Source of the DNA: DASPLX01 sp035627375
GTDB lineage: Bacteria > Pseudomonadota > Gammaproteobacteria > Burkholderiales > Burkholderiaceae_D
DNA: 64,000 bases
Direction of reading: 5' to 3'
Assembly: GCA_035627375.1 (NCBI GenBank)
Contig: DASPLX010000037.1
Coordinates: forward strand, 186,001 to 250,000
Of the stretch, positions 26,801 through 29,221 are shown piece by piece. The position numbers and the translations under genes are program-made. The notes beneath the pieces are model-generated. The model did no database searches. It saw only the letters and a program-made list of their open reading frames with translations, and was not told the DNA's origin. The first letter of the stretch is position 1. Each line of letters opens with the position of its first letter.

Positions 26801-28887
26801 GGATGCAGGGTATGCCGATCGGCAGATATGGGGTCTTCTATCCGAACCAGGTTTCGTCCGGAGGGATGGGGCCGCGCGGAGGCGCTTGCTTCGTCGCGGG
26901 AACCCCGATCCATACGCCGGGCGGCATGGAACCGATCGAACGGATCCAGGTCGGCGACGAGGTGCTGGCGATGAATTTCGCCACCGGCCAAGTCGAGCCT
27001 CGCCGCGTCGTCCGCTTGTTCAAGAACCTGAACTTGCGCGTGCTGGATGTCGTGGTGCGAAACAGCGCCAACGTGCAGGAAACCATCAGCGCCACGACCG
27101 AACATCCGTTCTGGGTGATCGGCAAGGAATGGGTGCCGGCGCTTGAATTGTCGGCGGGCGATCAGTTGACGACGACGGAAGGCGGTGTGTACGAAGTCGT
27201 GAGCGTCGTGGATATCGGCGATGCGACCGAGACCTATAACTTCGAGGTCGAGGAATTGCACAACTACTTCGTCGGTACGTCCGGCGTGCTGGTGCATAAC
27301 AACTCGGTGCTGGGCAATAAATTTGCGGCCGAGGATATCGACGAATCCGCTGTGGGCGTAAAGCTGGGCGGCGGAGAAACATCCACGGTCTATCAAGATG
27401 CTCGTAATCCAGGTAAGGTCTTCATTGCCGCCGCTAGTACTAATCCAAAAGTCGTGGCCGCTCATATGAAGAAATATGAGGATTTTGTATGGGCGGAAGA
27501 GAATGGAATTCCGAACGTTTTCAGAGTCGGAGGGTTAGTGCAGACCGCTAAGCACGGAAAGATGATGCATGCGGATAAGCTCGATTGGGAAGAATGGATT
27601 TCGTCAAAGGACTCCGACAGAACCGACGAATTCCTGATGGCGGTGAATGAAAAAACCGCGCAGCAAGTTCGTGCCACTCTTGGTGCGCTTGCCAGCAAGG
27701 GGCGCTACGCCGACGAAACTGAGTGGATGATCAACGTCAAAACCGGCGATATACGTCTCATTGATCCGACCTTCGTTGTCGGGCGGGGTGGAAACTACAG
27801 CAAGGAAGAAATGTTCCTCATGGATTTTGGTGGATTGGGCGGCGCATGCTTCATTGCCGGCACATCGATTCATACACCAAACGGCATGAAGCCGATCGAG
27901 GAAATCCAGGTCGGCGATGAAGTGCTGGCCATGAATTTCACTTCCCAGCGTGTCGAATCCCGCCGCGTGCTGCAATTGTTCAAGAACCTGAATCTCCGTG
28001 TGTTGAACGTGGTGGTCCGGGACGGCGTCAATGCACAGGAGACCATCGGTGCTACCACCGAACATCCGTTCTGGGTCGCCGGTAAGGGATGGGTGCCTGC
28101 GCGTGAATTGGCGTCCGGCGATGAGTTGACGACGACGGAAGGCAAGGTATATGCAGTCGTCAGCGTCGTTGATACCGGTGACGCCCTCGATACGTATAAC
28201 TTCGAAGTGGAGGAACTGCATAACTACTTCGTGGGTACGTCCGGTGTGCTGGTGCATAACGCCTCGATGTTGTCCAAGCCTTTCAATGCGGATGCGCTCC
28301 ATGCACGGGTGAAATCCGAATTCGAGAATCCGAAAATAATCAATCCGGCTCAGATTGGCGTAAAGGGACCGAATGGAGAGGACTTGCCGGAGGGAACCAG
28401 TTCGCGGATTTTTGCGAATCTTGCCAATCCGGATGAAGTGTATGTTGCTGCCCAAAATCCTCCAGCTTCCGGGTATAACTCCGATCTGTTGGGTAAAGTC
28501 CTTGCAACGAGAATGGGGCAAGAGCTGGGGTGGCGACATCTGCCTTGGGTATCGGACGTGGTTACCGCGCCGGGCAAGGGAGTGATGTTCGGAGCCGAGA
28601 ATCTTCTTCCCGAAAGAGGCTGGGTTTCGCAGAAATTGAATCCCACGGAATTTATGGGAGCGTGGAAAAAAGTCAGCGGCCAGCAATTGCAGGAACTTAT
28701 CGATGACATTGAAGCTTCTGATTATCGGCTTTATCAACCGGAGTTGATGGTCCATAAAGGAACGGGACATATTAGAGCCGTCGATTTGACTATCGGTGAT
28801 AAGGGCGATTGGGATATACAAACGAATTGGGGGCTTACGCGTGACATGTGGGAGGGACTTATCGACCTTTCCACGACAAGGAAGTGA
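2899..28887 (+). CDS. Giant RHS/YD-repeat polymorphic toxin with LysM, two Hint domains and two C-terminal modules (RHS1)
   Basis: This is one uninterrupted frame of 8662 codons. The ATG at 2899 is preceded by GGAG. The N-terminus (MVAIVNGSGLGL, then VNAANGNLIVQ and RTYNSYAHFDGD) is the type found on secreted YD-repeat proteins without PAAR or a Sec signal. Hundreds of YD motifs (YDAxGRL, YNxFGE) should form the hollow beta-shell that encloses a toxin. Residues about 1890-4400 are a tandem array of 131-aa units. A LysM domain lies at about 6895-6950 (YTVNAGDTLQSVAQRMWGD). Hydrophobic glycine/alanine-rich segments follow at about 6983-7115 and 7695-7770. The tail is Hint1 (7997-8134), module T1 (8135-8316), Hint2 (8317-8454) and module T2 (8455-8662). 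The release route and export machinery are not evident. The family assignment is secure; the toxic activities are not known. Confidence 0.93.
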   Translation: MVAIVNGSGLGLVETGRLGSAGMIGSAASGMIGDGLFVNAANGNLIVQSQKDGFVAGRGIGLGVLRTYNSYAHFDGDNNDHWKIGFYRQVHRLQGTANTAGSKIFRTDGDGNEQEFDFDTARGVYVSAVGGEADDTLGFDAATQRWTWVDGSTQARETYAWNAGQDQGRLVELSDPDGNTQTYSYNGTSGLLDGVTLASGESVHLDYTGLNLTTVRVVDALNNVLESTHYEYDGLNRLSNVYKEWQLPDATTRRYTIHYTYDGDSNRLASIEEVDPTANQDLLAKLSFTYQHYTEDDSYRVRTITDMRLGRTTQFDYNLTTRKTTITDPLSGVTEMTHDAAGNLTDLDLPAVGGTRQHLHYEYYADGRVHRIVDAQNQATVYGYDANGNRNSVIYPNGVAIDRVYDAQNRLLAETLRGGVDNPHGPRTTYYAYDTLGNLRFELNPEGQLVEHRYDAFGQRTATLRFGKAAYPVEGLTAAPSEATLAAWAATKLDTGLQRTNYGYDFRGRLNTATTFSATLPDGEGDTSKPATVTTYLNDYAGRLLGSTDSNGLTSSYTYDGMGRLLTSQEGDLISTRQYTDAGHTVFMSQSDGLQTVQQFNAARELISITQGGRASTTYAYDKLGNLRLTTDSTGLKTMALYDAAGRKSAEIGGDGRMVEFQYNKNNQLVRTIRYAGALTAAQLTALQSTASGTAPLFGAINDLAPWRPLPNTEDDRVEWTLYDANGQLMKAIDATGHVTEFKRDPSGNVLASIRYANPLTASILASLTLESKADDLTVTYTAGSRVERSVYDKAGQLRATVDAEGSITEYTYNAAGLLIKTARYYQRLSETTPVPDYTLGLDIIPTGTPTQPPYALRTYYRYDARGLVIAEIDAENYLTEFKYDDAGNKEEVIRYAGRIGNVSPETGTLEALREKALQNGLPDQPQVTLYTYNKLGLVKTETAPDGTLTVYDYDDHGRLVKQTNAAGTVEQLILEWKYDQYGQLEKQFNADGKFASYQYDDAGRMTQSIDYKGNVTWYYYDDSGVLTHTINSLGEVRTQLHNNFLEVSQERTYVNRLAASVVGTLQGGFISSTLQAAIAGLFDSAKDGIVDFQYTRRGELKERRDNSDALTTYRYNAFGEVDRKTVLDGPTTTYTYNRRGQLEGSTGERYIYRQYDAFGRLILVDDGTEVLRYIHYDGLGRRVYFVDAEGWQNGTGTSMAYDAFGRVTSRTDPLGNTTTYQYDAAARKTVMISAGGISVTTFYNRHGEVREIIDGRGNKTTYEYNRNLQLTNVLDANGNVLESREYDDNGNQTLATDGTGRKISYQYDAANRLFKTIVDPDGLNQVTETTFDGRGQEIAVTDANGVVTRKTYYKNGQLKDVTIDPDGLNLRTVFTYNRAGNVMTVTEGAGSATPRKTSYVYDSFGRRVAEIADPDGLALTTTYDYDMYGNVVRRVGPDGQITLYGYDSNHRQVVTIDSSGVATTYRYDDGGRLVETVVHAESAAEFLSWTEGDLAGYHWAEFVNLPNRPDDRSTIRVYDADNRLKFLIGPDRQVTGYVRDNNGNVVVERQYASTTWTLVGNTLTISTSAQDRLVQNVYDEFNRVRFQIDAEGSVLESEYDDAGRVTSQTAYANKVLPSASERSVAALEALLVPSPADRTTSFTYDGAGRLSTTTDPLNHVTTITYDAVGRQTSVIRQVGASASDPGNRVDRIVYDAAGRQVYAIDAQGVVTEFQYNAAGEGTKTIRHTESITVPAGPLTAAIVAGLLSRDADDRTETSIYNSAGFLTVQIDAMGRTTMYEYDAGGQLTLTRHCAELATWDAINRVWIPPTPSNSDRRTAFVADIPNRARYVVNAEGQVTYERMNVFGEVEIATRFAATVTGWTTGTEATDALEVTALAALANAANDRTSRVVYNNSGRVLYSIDSMGHVVGVQYNVFGEATVTTAYVNPGSWSGDVFQAPANHAGDRRTAIVNDLANQRRYIVNEEGQVTLQQLDAFGQVVASTRIAMDIYGWTTRTEHANALNPDWLYNMQDFVAQAEVPELAKDRTTRMVYDDNGQLLYTIDPLGHVVGMQYNVFGEATVTTAYVNPGSWVDGVFQAPANHPGDRRTAVVDDPANQRRFTVDAEGRVTLQQLNAFGEVIATTQIAATVPGWTNRTEAANALAPSSLAALANAANDRTSRVVYNANGQADYTIDPLGHVVGVQYNVFGEATVTTAYVNPGNWVGGVFQVPADHAGDRRTAVVDDPTNHRRFIVDAEGRVTLQQLNNFGEVTATTQIAATVPGWTNRTEGANALDPSNLAALANAANDRTSRVVYNANGQATYTIDPLGHVVGTQYNVFGEATVTTAYVNPGSWSGDVFQAPSTNAGDRRTAVITDLTEHWDIPEGSTNHRRFLVDAEGRVTMEVFNSFGEVISITQVAQSIAGWTTRSEASNALDVTVLNGMLNAANDRVSRVLYNRNGQVSYAIDALNHVTGTEYTVFGEVAVRTAYTNPADWYQSDYGGFELYPPAPTPTDRRTAMVNDLPNHRRFTVDAEGRVTLQQLNNFGEVTATTQIAATVIGWTDRTEAANALDPSNLAALANAANDRTSQVVYDKNGNATYTIDPMGHVAGVQYNVFGEATVTTAYVNPGSWSAGVFQAPADHADDRRTAVVNDLANHRRFSVDGEGRVTLQQLNAFGEVIATTQIAATVPGWATRTEAANALDPSNLAALANAANDRTSQVVYDKNGNATYTIDAMGHVVGTQHNVFDEATVTTAYVNPGSWSGGVFQAPADHADDRRTAVVNDLANHRRFSVDAKGHVTLQQLNNFGEVIATTKIAAAVTGWTNRTEAANALDPSNLAALANAANDRTSQVVYDKNGQATYTIDAMGHVVGMQYNVFGEATVTTAYVNPGSWSGGVFQAPSTNAGDRRTAVVNDLANLRRFNVDGEGRVTLQQLNAFGEVIATTQIAATVPGWTNRTEAANALSVSSLAALANATNDRTSQVVYDKNGNATYTIDPMGHVVGTQHNVFDEATITTAYVNPGSWSGGVFQAPADHAGDRRTAVVNDLANHRRFTVGAEGRVALQQLNAFGEVIATTQIAATVPGWANRTEAANALDPSNLAALANAANDRTSQVVYDKNGNATYTIDPMGHVVGVQYSVFDEATVTTAYVNPGSWSGGVFQAPADHADDRRTMIVDDPTNHRRFSINAEGNVTMLKLNAFGEVESTTQIAERVEGWATRSETADDRTPTGLAALMDATKDRTNHVMYDKNGRPAYTVDPLGYVVAMEYNAIGDAVLKKFHAEPGEWVAGAFQLPDPSSNDRWAAEFTDVVNHRRFVIEADGTMLVQQLNAFGEAESVTRTRIGYTPSSVDGLVTYLRGWQPLASHSTSQVVYDKNGQAIYDIDPLGHVVGKQYNVFGEATVTTAYVNPGSWSGGVFQAPADHADDRRSATVNDLANLRRFTVDAKGQVTLQRLNAFGEVIATTQIAAPVPGWTDRSEATDALSAASLAALANAANDRTSRMVYDKNGHGIYSIDAMGHVVGVQHNGFGEVTLTTAYVNPGSWDGETFQAPTANPAEDRRTAIVNDLVNHRRFSVDAEGRVTLQSLNAFGEVEAVTRMARPVAGWMMGTQSATALQPADLAALADAAQDRTSRMVHDQNGRVTYAIDPLGHVTGTQYDMLGEAVVSTAYVNAGNWNGGEFEPPAAHDNDRRSAVVTHPSGAFRFLIDAEGQVTEEQLNAFGAVTSSTRIAQKIAGWATRDEASNALSISSLNALKNWANDRTTRVVYDQNGRPTYTIDPLGQVIGSQYNVFGEATVTTAYVNPGSWPGGVFQAPANHAGDRRTAVVHDLANKLRFTVDAEGRVKMQRLNAFGDVVESTQFAATVAGWSNRTEAADALDASNLAALADPANDRTTQAVYNVNGQATYTIDQAGRVTGALYNVFGEATVTTAYVNPGSWSGGVFQAPAEHADDRRTATVVDRTRHTDAALQTGYRRFTVDAEGRVTMQWMNAFGEVVSSTRLAQPVPGWTTRTEAANALSVSSLEALANAANDRTSQVVYDKNGQAVYTIDPLGHVIGKQYNVFGEATVTTAYVNPGSWSGGVFQAPANHAEDRRTATINDPAGQRRFSVDPEGRVTLQQLNGFGEVVSTTQLAQAVTGWATRTEAANALDPANLAALANAANDRASRAIYDKNGRMLFNIDPVGRVTGVRYNVFGEATITTAYKNPERVVNGEFYEPNLSVEDRRTAVVTDMANRRRFEIDGEGRVTMVQMNTFGDVVSSIQFSQKVAGWSTRAEAANALDPAVLYGLRDAQNDRASQFVVNNLGQVLYSIDPMGRVIGMEYGIFGEVKSRTEYRNPGTWSGGVFQEPASHADDRHTAMVTDRANGRRFSVDAEGYVTMERLDGFGAVIEVTRYANAIANWSAAVELPLDPRTLPTREPALGAEYDRFSAIAYNAAGQIRFRVDAEGNLTETRYSVFGEATATIAYATPIGTAAEPWSPSTPHDLGALTLRANVTSPQDRHSATVYGRDGVPAYTVNAMGYVTEFIQNQFGEVGLTKRYWDDVANWPQSPQLPGSVAELVQSGRLQIDVSRDRWTFTIRDASGRERFEYDAENYVTEKIYNAFGQLESVTRYQEELYTAITANTTVAEMEAHRHALTHDYTGAYVQPAYTGYTYNRNGQVVDITKSVSLTEAIVTHTEYDAFGQAVTVTEAYGTGDAATTRREYDKLGRVVAETAADGTAEAVTTRYNHGFNTVAATDPRGEALATSDSAWARKERLALGFAEETWALSEADKAALRALYTTVQKTDRNGRVVEIAEPAVKNGAAREQLVRKQQYDAFGNVTNVKLYVRTTTAAGAVTESYLAGHDQNFEYDGNDRRTVHIDAINQKTVSEYNAFGEVEKIVKHAKSGMLGAGDTTTWIGYDKLGHRIDTMTVPGDGTDLVHETGSYNAFGEQKTKEVRWNNSDGAKIGQWTYEYDRLGRLHIETAPVTAKNAAGQDAPVRKVYNYDANGNLSSLSEAGALPEGRLTSFKYDLAGRMISKTDPTVTVYDPSNGTTSSYARVEHYVYDRRGNRIKTVLDNLNVGEVLSRAYYNRLNQLTDEIDAVGALTSRTLDAVGNTWKLRVYGTAVTVNADGSLPASLPSTYRDSEFRYDAANRLTEAKIKDVMLGEYRSDLSGGAGYLAFKGDVVNRNVYDLHGNLIKSIDAKGGTTRYFYDAGGRKTGELSASGHLTAWDYHVDNDTGVRVVELRYGNAQTGQPVTASDGENLQAVRARAYIASFNTNGGNIPADLMPTEEVYPHQARITTRFLDAQGRVKQERVHLSGSLSQPAQAVTTYAYNALGQVRRIEDADQFVTTFDYDALARQTRKTVDLRKAVGAGGTVDANATDWGVEGNAQYQVSDTEYNGLGQVSREIVHGATDDKDRITKYTYNKLGKLSKLTDALNQETHYDYDKNGNQVRISRMVRRADVSYSPVLEATVSQYDAKGRAVRTWYEKNGVSEDGTVQAMRYNVYGELIEKGRFKVSEGEPQHLQEYFEYNVLGQVVKTNSDGATKFYFYDANGNMTLTIQSAGTYNLRTVTLDSLAYAPVNNNWLANVTLSMTAYDANNRAVKTLQPNTGVQDVLQKIAQQAKAYDNGSAGATMQINTGTQASGQSVNVVANGQPVGVGGPGGILDYTVTTDLWTHYRVTYPNAYVTHIEPYHAIGDRKVSLTLNSAAVVDTGIGTQYEVELTDGNGERVALATGGLNDIFNLEFAAKKIVNGRLKIYRRVNPGEHGREEIAWKVYNTQSPPNPPPAYDIPAGQQPPQSHVETLTSTGDIQTQSEAPKLRLIGLAGNTAKVMLNYRAKGATGWHTEVMSNPGVAGGSTSTGTTGIYRPDVFETPLSAYTTVGTEYEFQYIAVDASGAMVGGGGGTFTREGPVSNPSGRVHLQPVTASTASPVHVGGGAMAMYLASGGNSIVFFDQGRTSPDTVPSGLTASLRYRDAAGTWHTTSLSPAPTITGIDFKNSFRWIPPSATHISDYVLTVTDSAGRIVSQAAGQIQLGTNLEVKSYGRLQDRTQVVHIGALPAGTKQVQVSYRVQGTSTPYTTVMAAPSAGEPGVFLWDTLGVPAGMYDYRVEAQNANGVSLQTTVGRFKLGDYAGQVLREIEGSPVVTHGPINMTQSYWKLANLEGLTTKTEIQYDAFGGVISQTDARGNVTNFEYDGAGRMTRQLAAEERYMDGVAQGGPLRAETAYQYSAGGRMVRKTDASGHSISYTYLNLTDESGKNVTAVEQSSDSDMFVFNRTRYNLFGQATLTKDRGNNETLKEYNDKGELTRLLRRAPQGSTPNDDQVEHVYEYDENGRRIKDTKKIGNHNFTRNAAKTFYYVDGRVWQTWSAENVKTEYTYAYLSNIHGIGGTQGFGAEQVGGYQITTNVIGMNRPTWTQQNYFGQEVKKSDGDGRITVSTLNYANQLTEQFSSASGQHVLYTYDANGQVASVTDGARKRRASYAYDGNGNKITEKVEQIALTGAGYVPTRVLDVATMRYNAQNWVTDTSNGESTVHHDYDRRGNIRHTSTVHNHAFDANGARKTQDNWYSYDALNRVKISQGTVSGSQVVRGNTGIELGYDYAGNRQSASYGADAAANRTGAERNEVYVTRFSDGEIKSINVNNGAEMSTRTLGITNGRTTWTQTETRADQRGSVFSKTLKTQYNQDGQVYNEELDLRLTDGRYTLKQVTPTYMADGKTVQSQYEITFEYTPLDNNANRRWREQITSTTTSYMYEYRDAPQAQAVMTSGTVTSQIFIAKAGGGREDETPVSTVANINGMTTNQYDGNGNLRRSTSYHTTQSTSGGQKATGSWSASRYEVDLNGAQLWQSQVVRVQRDQNSAEQVEHHYQQNAVANGKVIGTLSNDPVQSSYDVAQVPLNKDEPPPSWEAREVSDFDQNYVAVSENTRVGAWTRYTVNAGDTLQSVAQRMWGDASLWYQLADANGMSGTERLQSGQVLNVPGRPAGGIHNNSSTTRANVIRNTGGLLEAAAPAEAGKQCGMMGRLAVMGIAIILAGGLTIATGGGGGVAAAMMIGAFSNFTAQVIGEAAGWTEFDPTAVLVGTLAPGVGGAAGAVAGHLVGQTAGQVGAQIAGQAAAQTGSAVLAQVAAQAVSGAIVGAGSQMLQDAFAGRKVQWGKVAKEALIGGVMGGLSSAMSFGAEQLTSGIRGATPIQTASLRKAATIALSGARSVGKALLGEQLRNLIMPDEKKSHVSLFERAAGMAMNAWGDMAMTAASIIRADMEAAAEQEWEHKIRSDKDFNPTAIRGPLAVSDSMFSGEDGVMQDDQLAALSDMLRTDEEREDLWMREQWRNPENWPTDVRPMVASSIKLNEWLARAPYDDGARALLKGVYQTGAEKEEEYWNDVRRQPGGDPNRAPAGMSLAHRDAWLWPDNTRTLYKGKTLSHVALEDLVANGNRKPTQQEIFAHEARIAALNGDAFKRGTRLMRAGIELLMPQDQSSPIDPKVAKYLRDEAKIDDYNKGVKKYNNAVATYERQLKEARERNGGRTPLPYLQNMDDWIANNFGVFPQENPFSKESGYDFTGYEPEVGPELFTQWSAAQTTRIKAIEAQFGRVTALDTLLDEKRTRELVKQDHEQALTKARALLATKSSGTTDPRIKRAQELGINLDSPFLSMADMQRLELEAPSDNGYFGYDGAIGRGGVQVALKTEFVLNALKFWDAEGATKRMVEIDKALNDPYLAGTPESNSAGQKLAVFGVNMLPGVAATMLTGGLAGAGWLGTAAAEAAWAARIAQAGWAARGALAATKALPVVLGGAQGAMAYMDIARMHRTGTGNQAYGAAALGTIAGFVPNLARVAPAAILRNAASKGDIGAMIGLVNLTRAQRLAPGFLGGVMRDTAIGVASYVGTEAALYAGFKLAGDDQLASLHKITPQSLIMAVARNGIMSVALGGAMRGINAGARYTYQKTHPTDLRSRPGVMAVGFDDDALVGAGLGMSGGVPIGRYGAYYPNATGGGIGPFFGAGLGGMQGMPIGRYGVFYPNQVSSGGMGPRGGACFVAGTPIHTPGGMEPIERIQVGDEVLAMNFATGQVEPRRVVRLFKNLNLRVLDVVVRNSANVQETISATTEHPFWVIGKEWVPALELSAGDQLTTTEGGVYEVVSVVDIGDATETYNFEVEELHNYFVGTSGVLVHNNSVLGNKFAAEDIDESAVGVKLGGGETSTVYQDARNPGKVFIAAASTNPKVVAAHMKKYEDFVWAEENGIPNVFRVGGLVQTAKHGKMMHADKLDWEEWISSKDSDRTDEFLMAVNEKTAQQVRATLGALASKGRYADETEWMINVKTGDIRLIDPTFVVGRGGNYSKEEMFLMDFGGLGGACFIAGTSIHTPNGMKPIEEIQVGDEVLAMNFTSQRVESRRVLQLFKNLNLRVLNVVVRDGVNAQETIGATTEHPFWVAGKGWVPARELASGDELTTTEGKVYAVVSVVDTGDALDTYNFEVEELHNYFVGTSGVLVHNASMLSKPFNADALHARVKSEFENPKIINPAQIGVKGPNGEDLPEGTSSRIFANLANPDEVYVAAQNPPASGYNSDLLGKVLATRMGQELGWRHLPWVSDVVTAPGKGVMFGAENLLPERGWVSQKLNPTEFMGAWKKVSGQQLQELIDDIEASDYRLYQPELMVHKGTGHIRAVDLTIGDKGDWDIQTNWGLTRDMWEGLIDLSTTRK
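8557..16113 (+). repeat. 393-bp (131-aa) in-frame tandem repeat array inside RHS1
   Basis: The codon pair for Asp-Arg in the motif NDRTSxVVY recurs at 8557, 8977, 9370, 9763, 10186, 10594, 10987, 11380, 11773, 12166, 12559, 12934, 13327, 13723, 14116, 14509, 14929, 15322, 15715 and 16111. Twelve of the nineteen intervals are exactly 393 bp; the others differ by whole codons (375, 396, 408, 420, 423). Units between 10594 and 12559 are nearly identical at the DNA level. Each unit holds YTIDPxGHVVG, YNVFGEATVTTAYVNPG, DRRTAVV, RRFxVDAEGRVTLQQLNAFG and a W-containing linker. Confidence 0.92.
26887..27300 (+). other. Hint1: intein-like self-processing domain of RHS1
   Basis: The domain covers residues 7997-8134. 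It starts with the nucleophile Cys7997 (GGACFVAGTPIHTP), has block B TTEHPFWV with its Thr and His, and ends ELHNYFVGTSGVLVHN with the terminal His-Asn pair. This is the pretoxin Hint type found immediately before RHS toxins. The residue after HN is Asn, not Cys/Ser/Thr, so cleavage rather than splicing is expected. Confidence 0.88.
27301..27846 (+). other. C-terminal module T1 of RHS1 (first warhead), possibly kinase-fold
   Basis: These 182 residues sit between the two Hint domains. The start, VGVKLGGGETSTVYQDARNP, looks like a glycine-rich nucleotide loop. The end, EWMINVKTGDIRLIDPT, could match the catalytic-loop-to-DFG span of minimal kinases such as OspG-type effectors. The usual VAIK lysine and the catalytic-loop Asn are not visible, so activity is uncertain. 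The DNA is visibly more AT-rich than the flanking Hint domains, as expected of an exchanged toxin cassette. The kinase-fold reading is inference. Confidence 0.5.
27847..28260 (+). other. Hint2: second intein-like domain of RHS1
   Basis: The domain covers residues 8317-8454, starting exactly 960 bp after Hint1 and of the same length (138 aa). It has Cys8317 (GGACFIAGTSIHTP), TTEHPFWV and a terminal LVHN. It is clearly homologous to Hint1 at DNA and protein level but has diverged at many synonymous and some non-synonymous positions, so the duplication is not very recent. The residue after HN is Ala, again lacking a splicing nucleophile. Confidence 0.88.
28261..28887 (+). other. C-terminal module T2 of RHS1 (second warhead), distant homologue of T1
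   Basis: These are the last 208 residues. PEGTSSRIFANLANPDEVYV parallels the T1 stretch GGGETSTVYQDARNP-GKVF, and ELMVHKGTGHIRAVDLT parallels EWMINVKTGDIRLIDPT. Both pairs occur in the same order and at similar spacing, so T1 and T2 look like diverged members of one family. The region is AT-rich relative to the shell. The activity is unknown. A degenerate kinase-like fold is a hypothesis only. Confidence 0.5.
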
Positions 28888-29221
28888 GTTAGAAAATGAT
28901 TGGCTGATGCTGCCTTTTTTGTCGTCGACGCGCAGATCCACGCGATTAGCCTGCGTGAAGCCGATTGAAGTGAGTAAGACATATCGGCTTTCGACCTGAC
29001 GAAACACCAAGTCGAGACGATGCCCGCCATACCGGCATTCCACCTCGGGCAGAATTATTGTCCGGGGCGGAGCATGCCGATATGGGCGGCTGATGTCTCG
29101 GCCGGAATCCGGTCAGGAAATCGACCTTCGATTTCCTGACCGGGATTTCCGTTTTTTTTTTTGACGGAATACTCTTCCGTCTTTTTCATTGCTGTAATGC
29201 TTTTTCAAAGCCACGGAGAAC
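28888..29221 (+). other. Gap between RHS1 and the LamG lipoprotein gene
   Basis: These 334 bp hold no convincing gene and so no immunity gene. The only clear element is the terminator at 29109-29162. On the reverse strand about 45 codons (roughly 29040 down to 28900) read like protein but run into RHS1 antisense; I do not annotate them. Confidence 0.6.
29109..29162 (+). terminator. Strong intrinsic terminator after RHS1
   Basis: A perfect 16-bp stem (29109-29124 with 29128-29143, arm sequence CCGGTCAGGAAATCGA) closes a 3-base loop. It is followed after eight bases by an unbroken run of about eleven T. This should end the 26-kb RHS1 transcript before the LamG lipoprotein gene. Confidence 0.92.

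Noticed and set aside
28900..29043. Protein-like minus-strand stretch after RHS1 (starting MECRYGGHRLDLVFRQ)
   Set aside because: It might be a fragment of a lost gene, but it runs on into RHS1 antisense without a stop, has no recognised family and no ribosome site I trust.
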